Shown here: one piece after another, positions 7,959 to 16,190 of the stretch
How the letters are laid out: each line of letters begins with the position of its first letter
Numbering within the stretch: position 1 is the stretch's first letter
NCBI GenBank assembly: GCA_040754075.1
Contig: JBFMDH010000015.1
Span: 62,001 to 126,000, forward strand
DNA from: Acidobacteriota bacterium
Lineage (GTDB): Bacteria > Acidobacteriota > Blastocatellia > UBA7656
Direction of reading: 5' to 3'
DNA: 64,000 bases
Translations under genes and position numbers: made by a program
Notes under the pieces: generated by a model
What the model saw: only the letters and a program-made list of their open reading frames with translations
Told to the model about the DNA's origin: nothing
Databases searched by the model: none

Positions 7959-10331
7959 TCAATCTTTTTTCCAGGGGTCGCTAAGGCGTGCATCGGTGAT
8001 GAACAGTTCATCGGTCAGGCTCTTTAAAAAATTCACCAAATCCGTTTTCTCCTGCGCGGTCAGCTTGAAACCTTTCACGAAACTGCTCTTGAAGGGATTG
8101 TCGCGTCCGACCCCCGCATACTCGCCTGATTTAATTGTCCGTCCGCCCGCTGCATAATGGTCAATCGCTTCTTCCAGAGTTTGAATGCTGCCATCGTGCA
8201 TAAACGGCGCGGTCAACGCGATGTTGCGCAGCGTCGGCGCTTTGAATTTGCCCATATCTTCGGCATTTTTGCTGAAATCAAAGATGCCGGTGTTAGTCGC
8301 AGGGTACGCGCCTTTGCTGTCGATGTTGTAGAGACCGGTGTTATGAAATTCGATCTCGGCAAAAGCTTTGCCAACGTGGTCAACGGTTTCGGTGAAATTG
8401 AAACCGCCGTGACAGTGAAAGCATTCCAGGCGTTCGCTGAAAAACAGGTTCTCGCCGCGTTTTGCCGAAGCCGAAATCGCATTTTTGTCGCCACTATAAC
8501 GGTAACGGTCATAAGGCGAATTGCCGGAAATCAATGTGCGTTCAAACGAAGCGAGCGCTTTGGTGAGATTGCCGAGTGTAAACGGGTCGCGGTCTTCGGG
8601 GAAGGCTGCGGCAAAAAGTTTTTGATAAATTGGTTCGCCTTTCAACCTCTGCAACACTTCCACATCTTTTCCTGAAAGTCCGAGTTCGATGGGATGTTCG
8701 CCGAACATCGGCACCAGGGCTTGTTTTTCCAACTGTCGCATATTGGGATTTGACCAGGTGAGCACGGGGCTATAGGCGATGTTGGTCAATCCCATGCTGT
8801 TGCGCGGATGATGTTCGCCGGTCGCGCCCACTGCCAACGGATTTTCATCGGCAAAAGCGCGCTCCTGTTTATGACACGAAGCGCAGGCGAATTTGCCGGT
8901 GATGGAGAGTTGTTTGTCATAAAACAGGTAACGTCCGAGTTCGACTTTTTCGGCGGTCATCGGATTGTCTTCGGGAACCCTTGGGGTCGGAAACCCTTTC
9001 GGCAAATTCCACTCATAGGCTGCGGCGCGCGCTTTCATCACTTCACCTTCTGTAGTCGCGCTCGCCGTTTTCGTAGATTTTTCAAGATGAAAAAAGCTCT
9101 GTCCGGTGGCGGCGACGCCGGCAAACGGCAAGCCTAAATTCTTAAATATTCCCGCGCAATCCGCGTCCTGTGACGCCGACATACAACCGACCGCAGTATT
9201 CGGTTGATTGACATCGACGTTGGTGTCTTTGAGCAGCGCCTTCAAATCGGCAATCACCACATCGCCTTGCGGATTGAAATTTTTCAAAGTGATTTCCGGG
9301 CGATTGCCGTTGGCGCAGGCGGTCGGCACGGTGTTGGGCGAAGTGTTCGGCATACAACTGGTGCTGCCGAGATGCAACACGAAGCCTTTCGGCTGACCTG
9401 TGGTTTTCATGTCGATGCGGGCGAATTTATAACCGGCATTCCAGTTCCAAAACATACGACTGAGATTCAATGGCGAAGGTTGCGTGGTCGGGTCATTGTG
9501 ATTTTTATCGAAAGGCAAGCCGACAATAAAGCGCAAGCCGACATAATTGCCGACGGGCGCTTTGCCGCGAATCGTGTCGTTTATCTCTTTGGTGCCGTTG
9601 GCGCAATTGCCTTCGCCGTTTTCAAAATCCAACAAAGCGACATTGTCATATTGCCATTTGCCGTCTTGTGCGAGTTGCAAAGGAACTTCATTGCCTCGAC
9701 TGTCAATCAACCGCAGGTTATGAACATAGAGGCGAAAATCCGAAACCGTGATGGTTGAACCCGTCGTGCCAATCCCCTCGTAGCTTGATGAACAAGTGAA
9801 ATTCTGGTCGCCGACCATCGCGCGAAAATTGATGGCGAGGTCTTGGGTTTGTGATGACGAGGTTGCAGAGGTTTTAGGGTTTTGCGGTTCGTCATCTTTG
9901 TAAGGGTAGAACTGGCGGACATACGAGACCACCTGCCAGCGTTCGCGTTCGCTCATTTTGGTTTTATAGGCAGGCATTCCGCTTGTGCGTATGCCATTGG
10001 CGATGACCCAGTAAATTTCGCCGTCTTTGAGAAAGTGTGTGTGATGGTCGGTTAAATCCGTCGGTTTTTTCTTCAGTGCTTTAGCGGCGGCGGTTTGTGC
10101 TTTGCCGTCCGCGCCGTGACACGAAGCGCAATGCTGGTTGTAAAGCGCGCGCCCGTTGATTAAATCGGCTTCCGTAAGGTTCAAGGGGTTTTGCAATTTT
10201 TTGGCGGCGGCAGGGGCGTGGGCTTTGCCATCGTGCGCCGCAACGTTGGTTTCAAACTTGATCAACGCGGCGAAGATTGCCAGCGTGATGATAATAAGAA
10301 GAGCGATGATTTTGATATTTTTGATTTTCAT
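7959..10331 (-). CDS. Tripartite fusion: cytochrome c - MbnP-like copper protein - MbnH/MauG-like diheme peroxidase
   Basis: A single 790-residue frame. Residues 1-25 are a membrane anchor or signal. Residues 45-145 form a class I cytochrome c (CASCH at 68-72, candidate Met ligand in SGMPAY at 119). Residues about 165-417 match the MbnP/MXAN_0976 type: it opens INFRAMVGDQNF, then has SDFRLYVHNLRL, RMFWNWNAGYKF with Trp295 and Trp297, and HLGSTSC followed by a second Cys. Residues about 432-790 are a diheme cytochrome c peroxidase of the MbnH/MauG group (CASCH 483-487, CFHCH 637-641, and FMHDGSIQTLEEAIDHY). In methanotrophs MbnH is a separate enzyme that oxidises a tryptophan of MbnP to kynurenine. 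Here enzyme, substrate and an electron-carrying heme are one chain. AAGGA lies 7 nt before the ATG, and the CusF-like gene ends 16 nt upstream. Confidence 0.88.
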   Translation of the reverse strand: MKIKNIKIIALLIIITLAIFAALIKFETNVAAHDGKAHAPAAAKKLQNPLNLTEADLINGRALYNQHCASCHGADGKAQTAAAKALKKKPTDLTDHHTHFLKDGEIYWVIANGIRTSGMPAYKTKMSERERWQVVSYVRQFYPYKDDEPQNPKTSATSSSQTQDLAINFRAMVGDQNFTCSSSYEGIGTTGSTITVSDFRLYVHNLRLIDSRGNEVPLQLAQDGKWQYDNVALLDFENGEGNCANGTKEINDTIRGKAPVGNYVGLRFIVGLPFDKNHNDPTTQPSPLNLSRMFWNWNAGYKFARIDMKTTGQPKGFVLHLGSTSCMPNTSPNTVPTACANGNRPEITLKNFNPQGDVVIADLKALLKDTNVDVNQPNTAVGCMSASQDADCAGIFKNLGLPFAGVAATGQSFFHLEKSTKTASATTEGEVMKARAAAYEWNLPKGFPTPRVPEDNPMTAEKVELGRYLFYDKQLSITGKFACASCHKQERAFADENPLAVGATGEHHPRNSMGLTNIAYSPVLTWSNPNMRQLEKQALVPMFGEHPIELGLSGKDVEVLQRLKGEPIYQKLFAAAFPEDRDPFTLGNLTKALASFERTLISGNSPYDRYRYSGDKNAISASAKRGENLFFSERLECFHCHGGFNFTETVDHVGKAFAEIEFHNTGLYNIDSKGAYPATNTGIFDFSKNAEDMGKFKAPTLRNIALTAPFMHDGSIQTLEEAIDHYAAGGRTIKSGEYAGVGRDNPFKSSFVKGFKLTAQEKTDLVNFLKSLTDELFITDARLSDPWKKD

Positions 10332-10347
10332 AATTTATTCCTTACGG

Positions 10348-10899
10348 TTAATGGCTGTGAGCCGTGTGATCTTCATGACGATTGCTTGACGCAGCGTCGC
10401 CCGTTGATGTCGGTTTGCTTGCCGCCGGTTTACCGGGCGGTTTGGTTGCGCGCGTAGATAAAGCTTTCTTCGACGCGCCGGCATTTTTTTCTACAGCCAT
10501 TTGTTCATCAGGTTTTTCGCCAGGCGCGTCAACCGCTGTTGGATTGATGACGACATCTTCAAGCCAGGACTCATCGTTGCGTAGAATGAGCGTCGCCTGA
10601 ATCCGGTCGCCGGGTTTCAATGGCTTAAAATCAGTTTCTTTGTTGACCGCATAATCCATCGTCATGGCTTCCATATAACCGGCAACCGCTTCATGAGTAA
10701 TCGTGAGGCGATGGCTTGGCGCATTGATGGATTTGATTTCACCACTCAATGAATAGCGCCGGGTTTCGGCGACGGTTGACGGGCGACAGGCGGTCAGACA
10801 CAAAAGAAAACCGATCACCAGAAAACCTTTTGTGCCTGTGGTTATCCAATGAAAAAGCTGCCATAGGGGATTTTTGAGTTGCAAAATATTATGTTGCAT
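10348..10899 (-). CDS. CusF-like copper-binding lipoprotein
   Basis: From ATG 10899 this is a 183-residue protein; a TTG at 10911 with AAAGG 8 nt upstream is an equally good start. A lipoprotein signal ends LLCLTAC. The following ~75 residues fit the CusF fold: GEIKSINAPSHRLTITH and the metal-site stretch GYMEAMTMDY, whose Met residues correspond to periplasmic Cu(I)/Ag(I) ligands, then KPGDRIQATL. A Lys/Pro/Ala-rich tail ends in a His-rich patch (HEDHTAHSH) that could add metal sites. It is co-directional with the cytochrome-MbnP-MbnH fusion and 16 nt from it, so they very likely form one operon. Role inferred: delivering or buffering periplasmic copper for that protein. Confidence 0.8.
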   Translation of the reverse strand: MQHNILQLKNPLWQLFHWITTGTKGFLVIGFLLCLTACRPSTVAETRRYSLSGEIKSINAPSHRLTITHEAVAGYMEAMTMDYAVNKETDFKPLKPGDRIQATLILRNDESWLEDVVINPTAVDAPGEKPDEQMAVEKNAGASKKALSTRATKPPGKPAASKPTSTGDAASSNRHEDHTAHSH

Positions 10900-10911
10900 T
10901 TGCTGGTTCAA

Positions 10912-11269
10912 TACCTTTTCCTTTCGCGTGACAGAGATTATCTTCACGCCTTTTCCAGCGGTTCCATCCACACCACATAACCCAGGCTGAGTTTTGAGTT
11001 GGTCAGCGTTGCAAGCCGATGCCCTTCGCAACGCTTGTAACGGATGGTGGATGACCCGATGGATGTGAACGGATATCGAGTTGCAAAATAAACGGCGTAA
11101 GTTGAGCGTTAGCCTTTGACTGACGACCGACGCAGTCATTGACTACTTCAGAAGGTATGCCGCGAATTTTGTTTTGCAACACGGTATGAGTTGTTCAAGA
11201 CCCCAAACCTCTGCCATCACACGAACAGCGAGTTTCGGTTGAAACAACCAAGTCGGTAGATTAGTGAAT
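10912..11269. other. Gene-free stretch with a small hairpin
   Basis: No convincing coding frame; the open minus frame reaching 11139 lacks a start with a ribosome-binding site. A stem of 8 bp (AGCGTTGC with GCAACGCT) lies at 11005-11035. It may hold the 5' leader of the CusF-like gene. No known riboswitch or promoter consensus was recognised. Confidence 0.4.
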
Positions 11270-11692
11270 TCAGCAAAGCGGAGGCGCGCGCGGCGATAAA
11301 GCGGTTAAATCAAAAGTCTCTTTTGCATTTGGCGGCGGTTGTGAATAGGTGATGAGGGTGGTGAATAAAACGGCATGCGTGACTGCTTTGTGGATGACGT
11401 TGCGCGAAACCGTTTTTACCGTCGATGTTGATGCAGCGCAGTTTTCCGAACAGGGCTTGGCGATTTCTGTTTGCGTTAAACTGGTTTTACCGTCGTGAGG
11501 TTGCCCTTTAACAAAGGCTTTTTTGATGGTGCAACAGCAATTGCCTTCGCTTATACAGCACGCCATCGCGCAAACGTTCTCTGCCGGTTGCAAAGCGAGC
11601 GCGACGGCTGGGCTGAGCGCACTCAGCACAATTGCCAGTACGCCGGTGGCTGCGCGGATTTTGATTAACCAGTTGAGTGCTTGGGAGGTCAC
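11270..11692 (-). CDS. Exported Cys-rich small protein near copper genes
   Basis: A 140-residue protein with an N-terminal signal (hydrophobic residues about 13-34, ending ALALQP). A dense cysteine cluster follows (CAMACC, then GNCCC), with a second pair in KPCSENC and a last Cys at the C-terminus. A hydrophobic stretch near residue 105 may be a second membrane segment, and the end has an SPRAPP pattern. Family not recognised. The cysteine cluster in an exported protein beside a CusF-like lipoprotein and an MbnP-like protein suggests metal binding, but this is inference from context. It is transcribed toward the CusF gene, 370 nt away. Confidence 0.6.
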   Translation of the reverse strand: MTSQALNWLIKIRAATGVLAIVLSALSPAVALALQPAENVCAMACCISEGNCCCTIKKAFVKGQPHDGKTSLTQTEIAKPCSENCAASTSTVKTVSRNVIHKAVTHAVLFTTLITYSQPPPNAKETFDLTALSPRAPPLC

Positions 11693-11995
11693 GACGTGGT
11701 AAATCTAGCACGAAGCTTTTCTTGCGTAAAATAATTTTAGAGAAAGTGTGCCTGCCAATTCGCTTGCAGGGTATAGCGATGTGCAAATGCGTGTAAGGAC
11801 AAGTGCTGTCAAATAGTCCGGTTCTTCAAACTGAGGCGGATGGCTTGCCACCTGACAAAACGTGACGACCTGAAGCTGATACTCAACGACATTCAAGCGC
11901 CAACGGCTCTATTGACCTGCCGGAATTTTTAAAGTTTATAAATCATTGTTTGCTTCCACCTCGTTGTCATTCAACGGATGAATCCATAAACCGCA
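11693..11995. other. Gene-free stretch upstream of the Cys-rich protein
   Basis: About 300 nt with only short shadow frames. It must contain the promoter of the minus-strand Cys-rich gene and the 3' end of the HTH protein transcript, but no clear -35/-10 pair or terminator hairpin was found. Confidence 0.4.
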
Positions 11996-12502
11996 TCAAT
12001 GCGCCGCCAGCCAGTCGCTGAAAATTTTCGCCTCTTCCAGTTTGTTGCTCCAGCGCGCGCGGTTCTTGCCGGTTAAAGCCAATAGCATGGCGTGATGTTG
12101 GCCCGCGCGGTCACCGATGCGCTCGAAGTAGGAATAAAGCCGGTCAATCTTCTCGATGGATTGCTGCGCGGCTTCGACATTTTTAAAAGCGAGAATGTTG
12201 CGAAAATAACGTGAATAAATATTCTGCTCGCTTGCGGTCGTCGTATAGAGGTCAAAATAACCGGTGAGTAATCCCGCCTGACGCAAGACCTCGGCAACAT
12301 ATGAAGGCGATGCATCAACCAGATAAGCGACCTCGGCAACATCGGTGATGCCGTCTTGATGGAGTTGTAGAATCTGCTCCTTTTTACTTGGATGATCACT
12401 TGATGACGATGCGTTTAATCGCGGGTCACCTTCATCATCTACTTTTCCGACTTTTGGTGAAGCCTGCGATGCTTGATTTGAATGTTCCTGTTTCATAACC
12501 AC
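11996..12502 (-). CDS. Putative HTH-containing protein
   Basis: A 168-residue hydrophilic protein. The first ~45 residues are polar and probably disordered. A predicted helix-turn-helix follows (QILQLHQDGITDVAEVAYLV, with a turn before SPSYVAEVLRQAGLL), resembling the short response or Trp-repressor type of HTH. The remaining ~80 residues are helical with many aromatic residues and an IEKIDRLYSYF segment. No enzymatic motif was seen. The start ATG is preceded by GGAGTGG. It may be a DNA-binding protein, but the family was not recognised. It lies with small stress-type genes (hemerythrin and a 60-residue basic protein) on the same strand. Confidence 0.6.
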   Translation of the reverse strand: MVMKQEHSNQASQASPKVGKVDDEGDPRLNASSSSDHPSKKEQILQLHQDGITDVAEVAYLVDASPSYVAEVLRQAGLLTGYFDLYTTTASEQNIYSRYFRNILAFKNVEAAQQSIEKIDRLYSYFERIGDRAGQHHAMLLALTGKNRARWSNKLEEAKIFSDWLAAH

Positions 12503-12525
12503 TCCTTTAATAAAAAAAACGAAAA

Positions 12526-12735
12526 TCAGTTTTTATATTTATAGCGTCTATGCCAAAACCTACCCCCTATGCCAACAATCGCGCCGATGAAAACAACCGG
12601 ATTGGTGATGAATAACCATTTGTAAACCTCTTCACTGATGCCGTCCTGCCATTGTTTATAAACCTGCTTAAATAACCTGAGAGTGAATATCAAAGAACTA
12701 ATCCAGCCGATAACATTTTTCTTACGCTCTGGCAT
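12526..12735 (-). CDS. Small membrane protein, 69 residues
   Basis: The product has two likely membrane segments (about residues 9-22 and 42-59: ITNPVVFIGAIVGIGG) separated by a short polar loop, with a basic C-terminus (RRYKYKN). The ribosome-binding site is weak. It lies between the hemerythrin gene terminator and the HTH gene, 23 nt before the latter, so may be co-transcribed with it. Function unknown. Confidence is moderate because of length and the weak start signal. Confidence 0.5.
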   Translation of the reverse strand: MPERKKNVIGWISSLIFTLRLFKQVYKQWQDGISEEVYKWLFITNPVVFIGAIVGIGGRFWHRRYKYKN

Positions 12736-12759
12736 TAGCGCGGTTTTCTCAAAAGCGAT

Positions 12760-12789
12760 GAGGGCAATGCATTTGATTGCGTTGCCCTC
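12760..12789 (-). terminator. Hairpin after the hemerythrin gene
   Basis: Eleven base pairs with one G:U (GAGGGCAATGC with GCGTTGCCCTC) and an 8-nt loop, 10 nt after the hemerythrin stop at 12799. The minus-strand continuation has a short TTTT. It is probably a transcription terminator that separates hemerythrin from the 69-residue membrane protein. Confidence 0.65.
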
Positions 12790-12798
12790 AATGTCCGG

Positions 12799-13260
12799 TT
12801 ATTTTCTACCTGACGTTGCTTTGTAGGCTTTTTGAAATTCCTGTTTTGCCGTCATCATCTCGTTGCCGAGATTTTCCAATTCCTCCTCTTCGATAATATC
12901 TTCGACTTGAGGAAACAACTCACCCTCTTCTTCCTCGACGTGATGCTCAACATTTTCCTGTAACACGTTTAACTTGGCATCCAGCAATACGCTGCCTCTG
13001 GCGAGTTGCTCAATTTCGCGAAGTAAGGTTTTAACCTGTTTATGTTCTTCATAGGCTTGCGTAATCAGGTCTTGCAATTCTTCATAGTCTTCCAGCATGG
13101 GGTAGAACAAGGTTTCTTCAATATGGGTGTGGGTTTCCAACTCGGTTTTAATTTTCCCGAAAAGATTCAATCGGGCACTCTCGCTTTCGCTGTCTTCGAG
13201 TTGCGAGAATAGTTCTGCTACTTTTTCGTGGTCTTCTGTTAATAGCTCCAAAGCATTCAT
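12799..13260 (-). CDS. Hemerythrin HHE domain protein
   Basis: A 153-residue acidic protein with the four-helix hemerythrin pattern: LLTEDHEKVAELF, THTHIEETLFYPML, AYEEHKQVKTLL and NVEHHVEEEEGELFP. The His and Glu residues are those that hold the di-iron site. Family members bind oxygen, nitric oxide or iron, or act in oxidative and nitrosative stress. The length is close to stand-alone HHE proteins of environmental bacteria. AGGAG lies before the ATG at 13260. It is followed by a terminator hairpin and preceded by a 60-residue basic protein, so probably forms its own unit. Confidence 0.85.
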   Translation of the reverse strand: MNALELLTEDHEKVAELFSQLEDSESESARLNLFGKIKTELETHTHIEETLFYPMLEDYEELQDLITQAYEEHKQVKTLLREIEQLARGSVLLDAKLNVLQENVEHHVEEEEGELFPQVEDIIEEEELENLGNEMMTAKQEFQKAYKATSGRK

Positions 13261-13306
13261 AAGTTCTCCTTTCGCTCCTCTTCATAAAAGAGGTGGGTTG
13301 AATGGG

Positions 13307-13489
13307 TTAAGCATTTGCTTTGCGGTTTTGGGGACTGCGGGCATCCGAACCGCCGACTTTAGGTCTGCCTTTTTCATCGGACGCAGATAAATCGCGTTTT
13401 ATCTCGGCATAGGCTTCAGCCTCTCTGCGGGCTTGATTTTCTTTATTTTTATCGCTGCTATCTTTTTTCAAACGCTGCTTTTCAGACAT
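13307..13489 (-). CDS. Small hydrophilic basic protein, 60 residues
   Basis: The frame is open to 13651, but ATG 13489 has a good AAGGAG 8 nt upstream and gives a 60-residue protein made almost only of charged and small residues (KQRLKKDSSDKNKENQARRE at its start, DARSPQNRKANA at its end). There is no hydrophobic core, so it is probably disordered or nucleic-acid-associated. Family not recognised. It lies 46 nt upstream of the hemerythrin gene on the same strand. Confidence 0.6.
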   Translation of the reverse strand: MSEKQRLKKDSSDKNKENQARREAEAYAEIKRDLSASDEKGRPKVGGSDARSPQNRKANA

Positions 13490-13732
13490 AAAAAAACTCC
13501 TTGCGTAGTATGGTGAAACCCTGAATTTCAGGGGCAAGCCCTGTGCCAATTTTTTCACGGAAAAATGCCGGAAATCCGAATAAGGAAGGAGGTTGCTTTT
13601 ATTTTGCGGTTCACAAAGCCGCGCTTTAAGCGAAGAAAATGGAAACGCCAATTTCTAAAGCTATTCTCTAAACATACACAATGGGATTAATTCATACACT
13701 GCGGCTGTATAGATTTTGTTCGTCAATTGCAA

Positions 13733-14782
13733 TTAAAGTTCCGGCAAGGCTTCGTTTAACCATTCATCGGTCAAACGGTCTTCAAGTTCCTGAGTGGCTT
13801 TGTGGTAGCGTTCGACCAGTACGCGCTCTCTTGAACGCGGAATGACCGGCGGGAAGGCTTCTTCGATTGAGGGTTCGCTGTCAACGCCGCGTTCGAGAAA
13901 CCATTCGATGGTGTCGCGCAAGGCTTGCGCATAAGGGGTTGCAGCAAATTGTAAATCGGCGCGAACCGCGCGCGTGTCGATTAAAATCAATTCATCATTG
14001 GGTAAGGCATAGGGAAAATGCGCCAGATTGAAGCCCAGACGTTCAAGCAGGCGCGATGGAATGTGCAGGATTTTAACCGGCGTCTGGATGAGGCGCGCAA
14101 TGTTGGCGATGTGTTGATTGATGGTGACGACTTCCGGTTGCGACAGGTTATAACACCTGCCCTCAACATTTTTGGCGCTTACCGCATTGGCTAATACCTT
14201 TGCCAAATCCTTCACATAAACTGCCCAGATGGGAACCGCCCCACTATCGGGGACGATAATCGCATCATCTGAAATCATGCGTTTCAGATAATAATTTTCG
14301 CGTGACAGGCGGTCGCGTTCGCCATACACCGCGCTCGGACGAATGCAGACATAGGGGAAGCGGCTTTTGGCATAAGCCCAGCGCAAGGCGCGTTCGCATT
14401 CGGCTTTATCATAGGCGTAACCGGCATTCGGGTTGGTCACCATTGCATCGTCTTCGGTAACCGGAATGCTTGAACGTTGACAAACCGCCAGAGTGCTTAA
14501 ATGGACGAAGCGCGAGATGAAACCATCGAAAGTTTTAATGATGAGTTGGGTTGCTTCGCGTGTGTAGGCGTTGATGTCAATGATGGCATCGAAATGCTCG
14601 GCGCGCAGTCGGATTAAATCGTCCGGGCTGTGCCGGTCGCCTTTGATGATTCGGGTATTGGTAGGGAGTTGGTGGGTGGTGATGCCGCGAACCAGTATGC
14701 AAACTTCATAACCGCGCCGCAACAGTTCTTCTACTGTGTGGCTGCCGATATATCCGCTTCCACCTATGACAAGAACTTTCAT
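13733..14782 (-). CDS. NAD-dependent epimerase/dehydratase (extended SDR)
   Basis: A 349-residue extended short-chain dehydrogenase. The nucleotide-binding GGSGYIGS is at residues 7-14, the substrate-side serine region is LSTLAVCQ, and the catalytic Tyr-x3-Lys occurs in GYAYDKAE. RPSAVYGERD is the usual SDR strand-loop after the active site. These enzymes epimerise or reduce nucleotide sugars, and the exact substrate cannot be told from sequence. The C-terminal ~90 residues are less conserved. The gene lies downstream of the BamD-like gene on the same strand, across a heptamer inverted repeat. Confidence 0.85.
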   Translation of the reverse strand: MKVLVIGGSGYIGSHTVEELLRRGYEVCILVRGITTHQLPTNTRIIKGDRHSPDDLIRLRAEHFDAIIDINAYTREATQLIIKTFDGFISRFVHLSTLAVCQRSSIPVTEDDAMVTNPNAGYAYDKAECERALRWAYAKSRFPYVCIRPSAVYGERDRLSRENYYLKRMISDDAIIVPDSGAVPIWAVYVKDLAKVLANAVSAKNVEGRCYNLSQPEVVTINQHIANIARLIQTPVKILHIPSRLLERLGFNLAHFPYALPNDELILIDTRAVRADLQFAATPYAQALRDTIEWFLERGVDSEPSIEEAFPPVIPRSRERVLVERYHKATQELEDRLTDEWLNEALPEL

Positions 14783-14787
14783 GGTTT

Positions 14788-14862
14788 GGGTGACAGGTGG
14801 CAGGCGACAGGAAACAGCATGGAATCTTTCCCTATCACCTGTTCCCTGTCACCTGTCACCTG
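14788..14862. repeat. Inverted repeat of degenerate heptamers (CAGGTGA type)
   Basis: Left arm about 14788-14818, right arm 14831-14862. In the left arm the units read CAGGTGG, CAGGCGA, CAGGAAA. The complement of the right arm reads CAGGTGA, CAGGTGA, CAGGGAA, CAGGTGA. The two arms pair imperfectly. The element lies between the BamD-like stop and the epimerase start. Confidence 0.8.
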
Positions 14863-14866
14863 ATAA

Positions 14867-16066
14867 TTAAGGATTTCTGAGAACCGAGGATTTATTGTCC
14901 TTCTTCTTTTCATCCTCTTTCTTCTTCTTATCCTTGTCTTTCTTGGTCGAAGAAGGCGTCGCTTCTTTGGTTGTTGGCGCAGAAGAGCCGGGTTTGACCT
15001 CGACATCCTGGCTTGAATCGGTGGCGCGACGCGGACGATTATCTATCTGATTGGTTGTGGTGGTGGAGCCGGGCGTGGTCGGCCCGAACTCTTTTGGCGC
15101 GCCCGCGAGTTCAACGGCGCGGGCAATGATTTCATCGGTTTTGAGGTCGCGGTCAATGATGACCCCTTTGTTCGATGTATCAATCGAAGGGCCGGACAAC
15201 ACCCCAGCCATGCGCGCGAGGATGCCTTTGCTTTCGGGTTTATCCTGTAATTTTGCAGGGTCGGGTTCGGGAACCGCTTTGCCGAATTTCTCCAGCATCT
15301 TTTTCGCTTCTTCGGTATATTTCGAGTGCGGATAATTGGCGACCAGTCGCGCAAGGTCTGCGCTTGCAGTTTCAGTGTCTTCCTGCAATGCCATCGATTG
15401 CGCGTGTAACCACAGGGCTTCATCAAAGCGCGAGAAATTCGGATATTTGTTGAGAATTTCTTCGGTGCGCATCTGCGCGGCGGTCATTGATTGGCGCAAA
15501 TCGTAATAAAACTTCGCCACTTTCAATTCATGCATGGCGAGAATTTCCTGCACATCGGTCATCAAGCCTTCAAGCCGGTCTTTTTTCTCTTTATCCATGT
15601 TGGGATAACGACGCAGGGTTTCTTTCAACTGGCGCTCGGCAAGTTTGGCGTGCGTGGTGTCGCGGTCAGGCGCTTGCACCTGTTTCAGATGAATTTCCGC
15701 CATCTTCATCATCGACTCAATGGCGAGCGGGTCATCGGGGAAAAATTCGACGAACTCGCGGTAATTGACTTCGGCTTGCGCGAGATTTTTGGTGCCGCCT
15801 TCAAGGTAAAACGAATCGGCAGCGGCGAGTTTGGCAATCTTCACCATAGGGCTTTCGGGGTAGGTGTTAATCAAGGTGCTCAGTAAGATTCTGCCGGTAT
15901 CAAAGTTGCCCTTACGAATCGCCGTGATGGCTTCGCGCGTGAGTTCTTTATCACGCCCCGGCCCTTTGGCTTCTTCGAGAGTGATTTTGTTTTTGGATTT
16001 TCCGCCGCAGGCTGCAAACGCGAGCGACACGGCGATGGCGATAATTAAAATTTTGATAAATCTCAT
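14867..16066 (-). CDS. BamD-like outer-membrane assembly lipoprotein with TPR repeats
   Basis: From ATG 16066 (TAAGGG about 10 nt upstream; an in-frame TTG lies 7 codons further up) this is a 399-residue lipoprotein. The signal ends SLAFAACGG, giving a lipidated Cys. Residues about 40-270 contain several TPR-like units with the YPESPM / FPDDPLA / YPNFSRF / YPHSKY pattern typical of BamD, which binds BamA in outer-membrane protein insertion. The C-terminal ~120 residues are low-complexity and end in a long Lys/Asp/Glu stretch, an extension that ordinary ~250-residue BamD proteins lack. It is co-directional with Rpe upstream. A more general periplasmic TPR lipoprotein cannot be excluded. Confidence 0.75.
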   Translation of the reverse strand: MRFIKILIIAIAVSLAFAACGGKSKNKITLEEAKGPGRDKELTREAITAIRKGNFDTGRILLSTLINTYPESPMVKIAKLAAADSFYLEGGTKNLAQAEVNYREFVEFFPDDPLAIESMMKMAEIHLKQVQAPDRDTTHAKLAERQLKETLRRYPNMDKEKKDRLEGLMTDVQEILAMHELKVAKFYYDLRQSMTAAQMRTEEILNKYPNFSRFDEALWLHAQSMALQEDTETASADLARLVANYPHSKYTEEAKKMLEKFGKAVPEPDPAKLQDKPESKGILARMAGVLSGPSIDTSNKGVIIDRDLKTDEIIARAVELAGAPKEFGPTTPGSTTTTNQIDNRPRRATDSSQDVEVKPGSSAPTTKEATPSSTKKDKDKKKKEDEKKKDNKSSVLRNP

Positions 16067-16089
16067 AGAAAAACTACCCTTATTCAAAG

Positions 16090-16181
16090 GATGAAGAGAT
16101 GAGCAGGTGAAGAGATGATAAGGTGAAGTAGCGGGAAAATCGCCGCTTCATCTTATCACTTCTTCACCGCTTCAACTCAGG
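16090..16181. repeat. Inverted repeat of degenerate octamers (GGTGAAGA type)
   Basis: The left arm (about 16090-16132) and the right arm (16141-16181) are imperfectly complementary. Here the period is 8: GATGAAGA, GATGAGCA, GGTGAAGA, GATGATAA on the left; GGTGAAGA, AGTGATAA, GATGAAGC in the complement of the right. It lies between the Rpe stop and the BamD-like start. Confidence 0.75.
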
Positions 16182-16190
16182 AAACACGGG

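Noticed and set aside
11140-11269. Possible copper riboswitch or sRNA upstream of the CusF-like gene
   Set aside because: Only one short hairpin was found at 11005-11035 and no known motif; evidence is too thin to call it.
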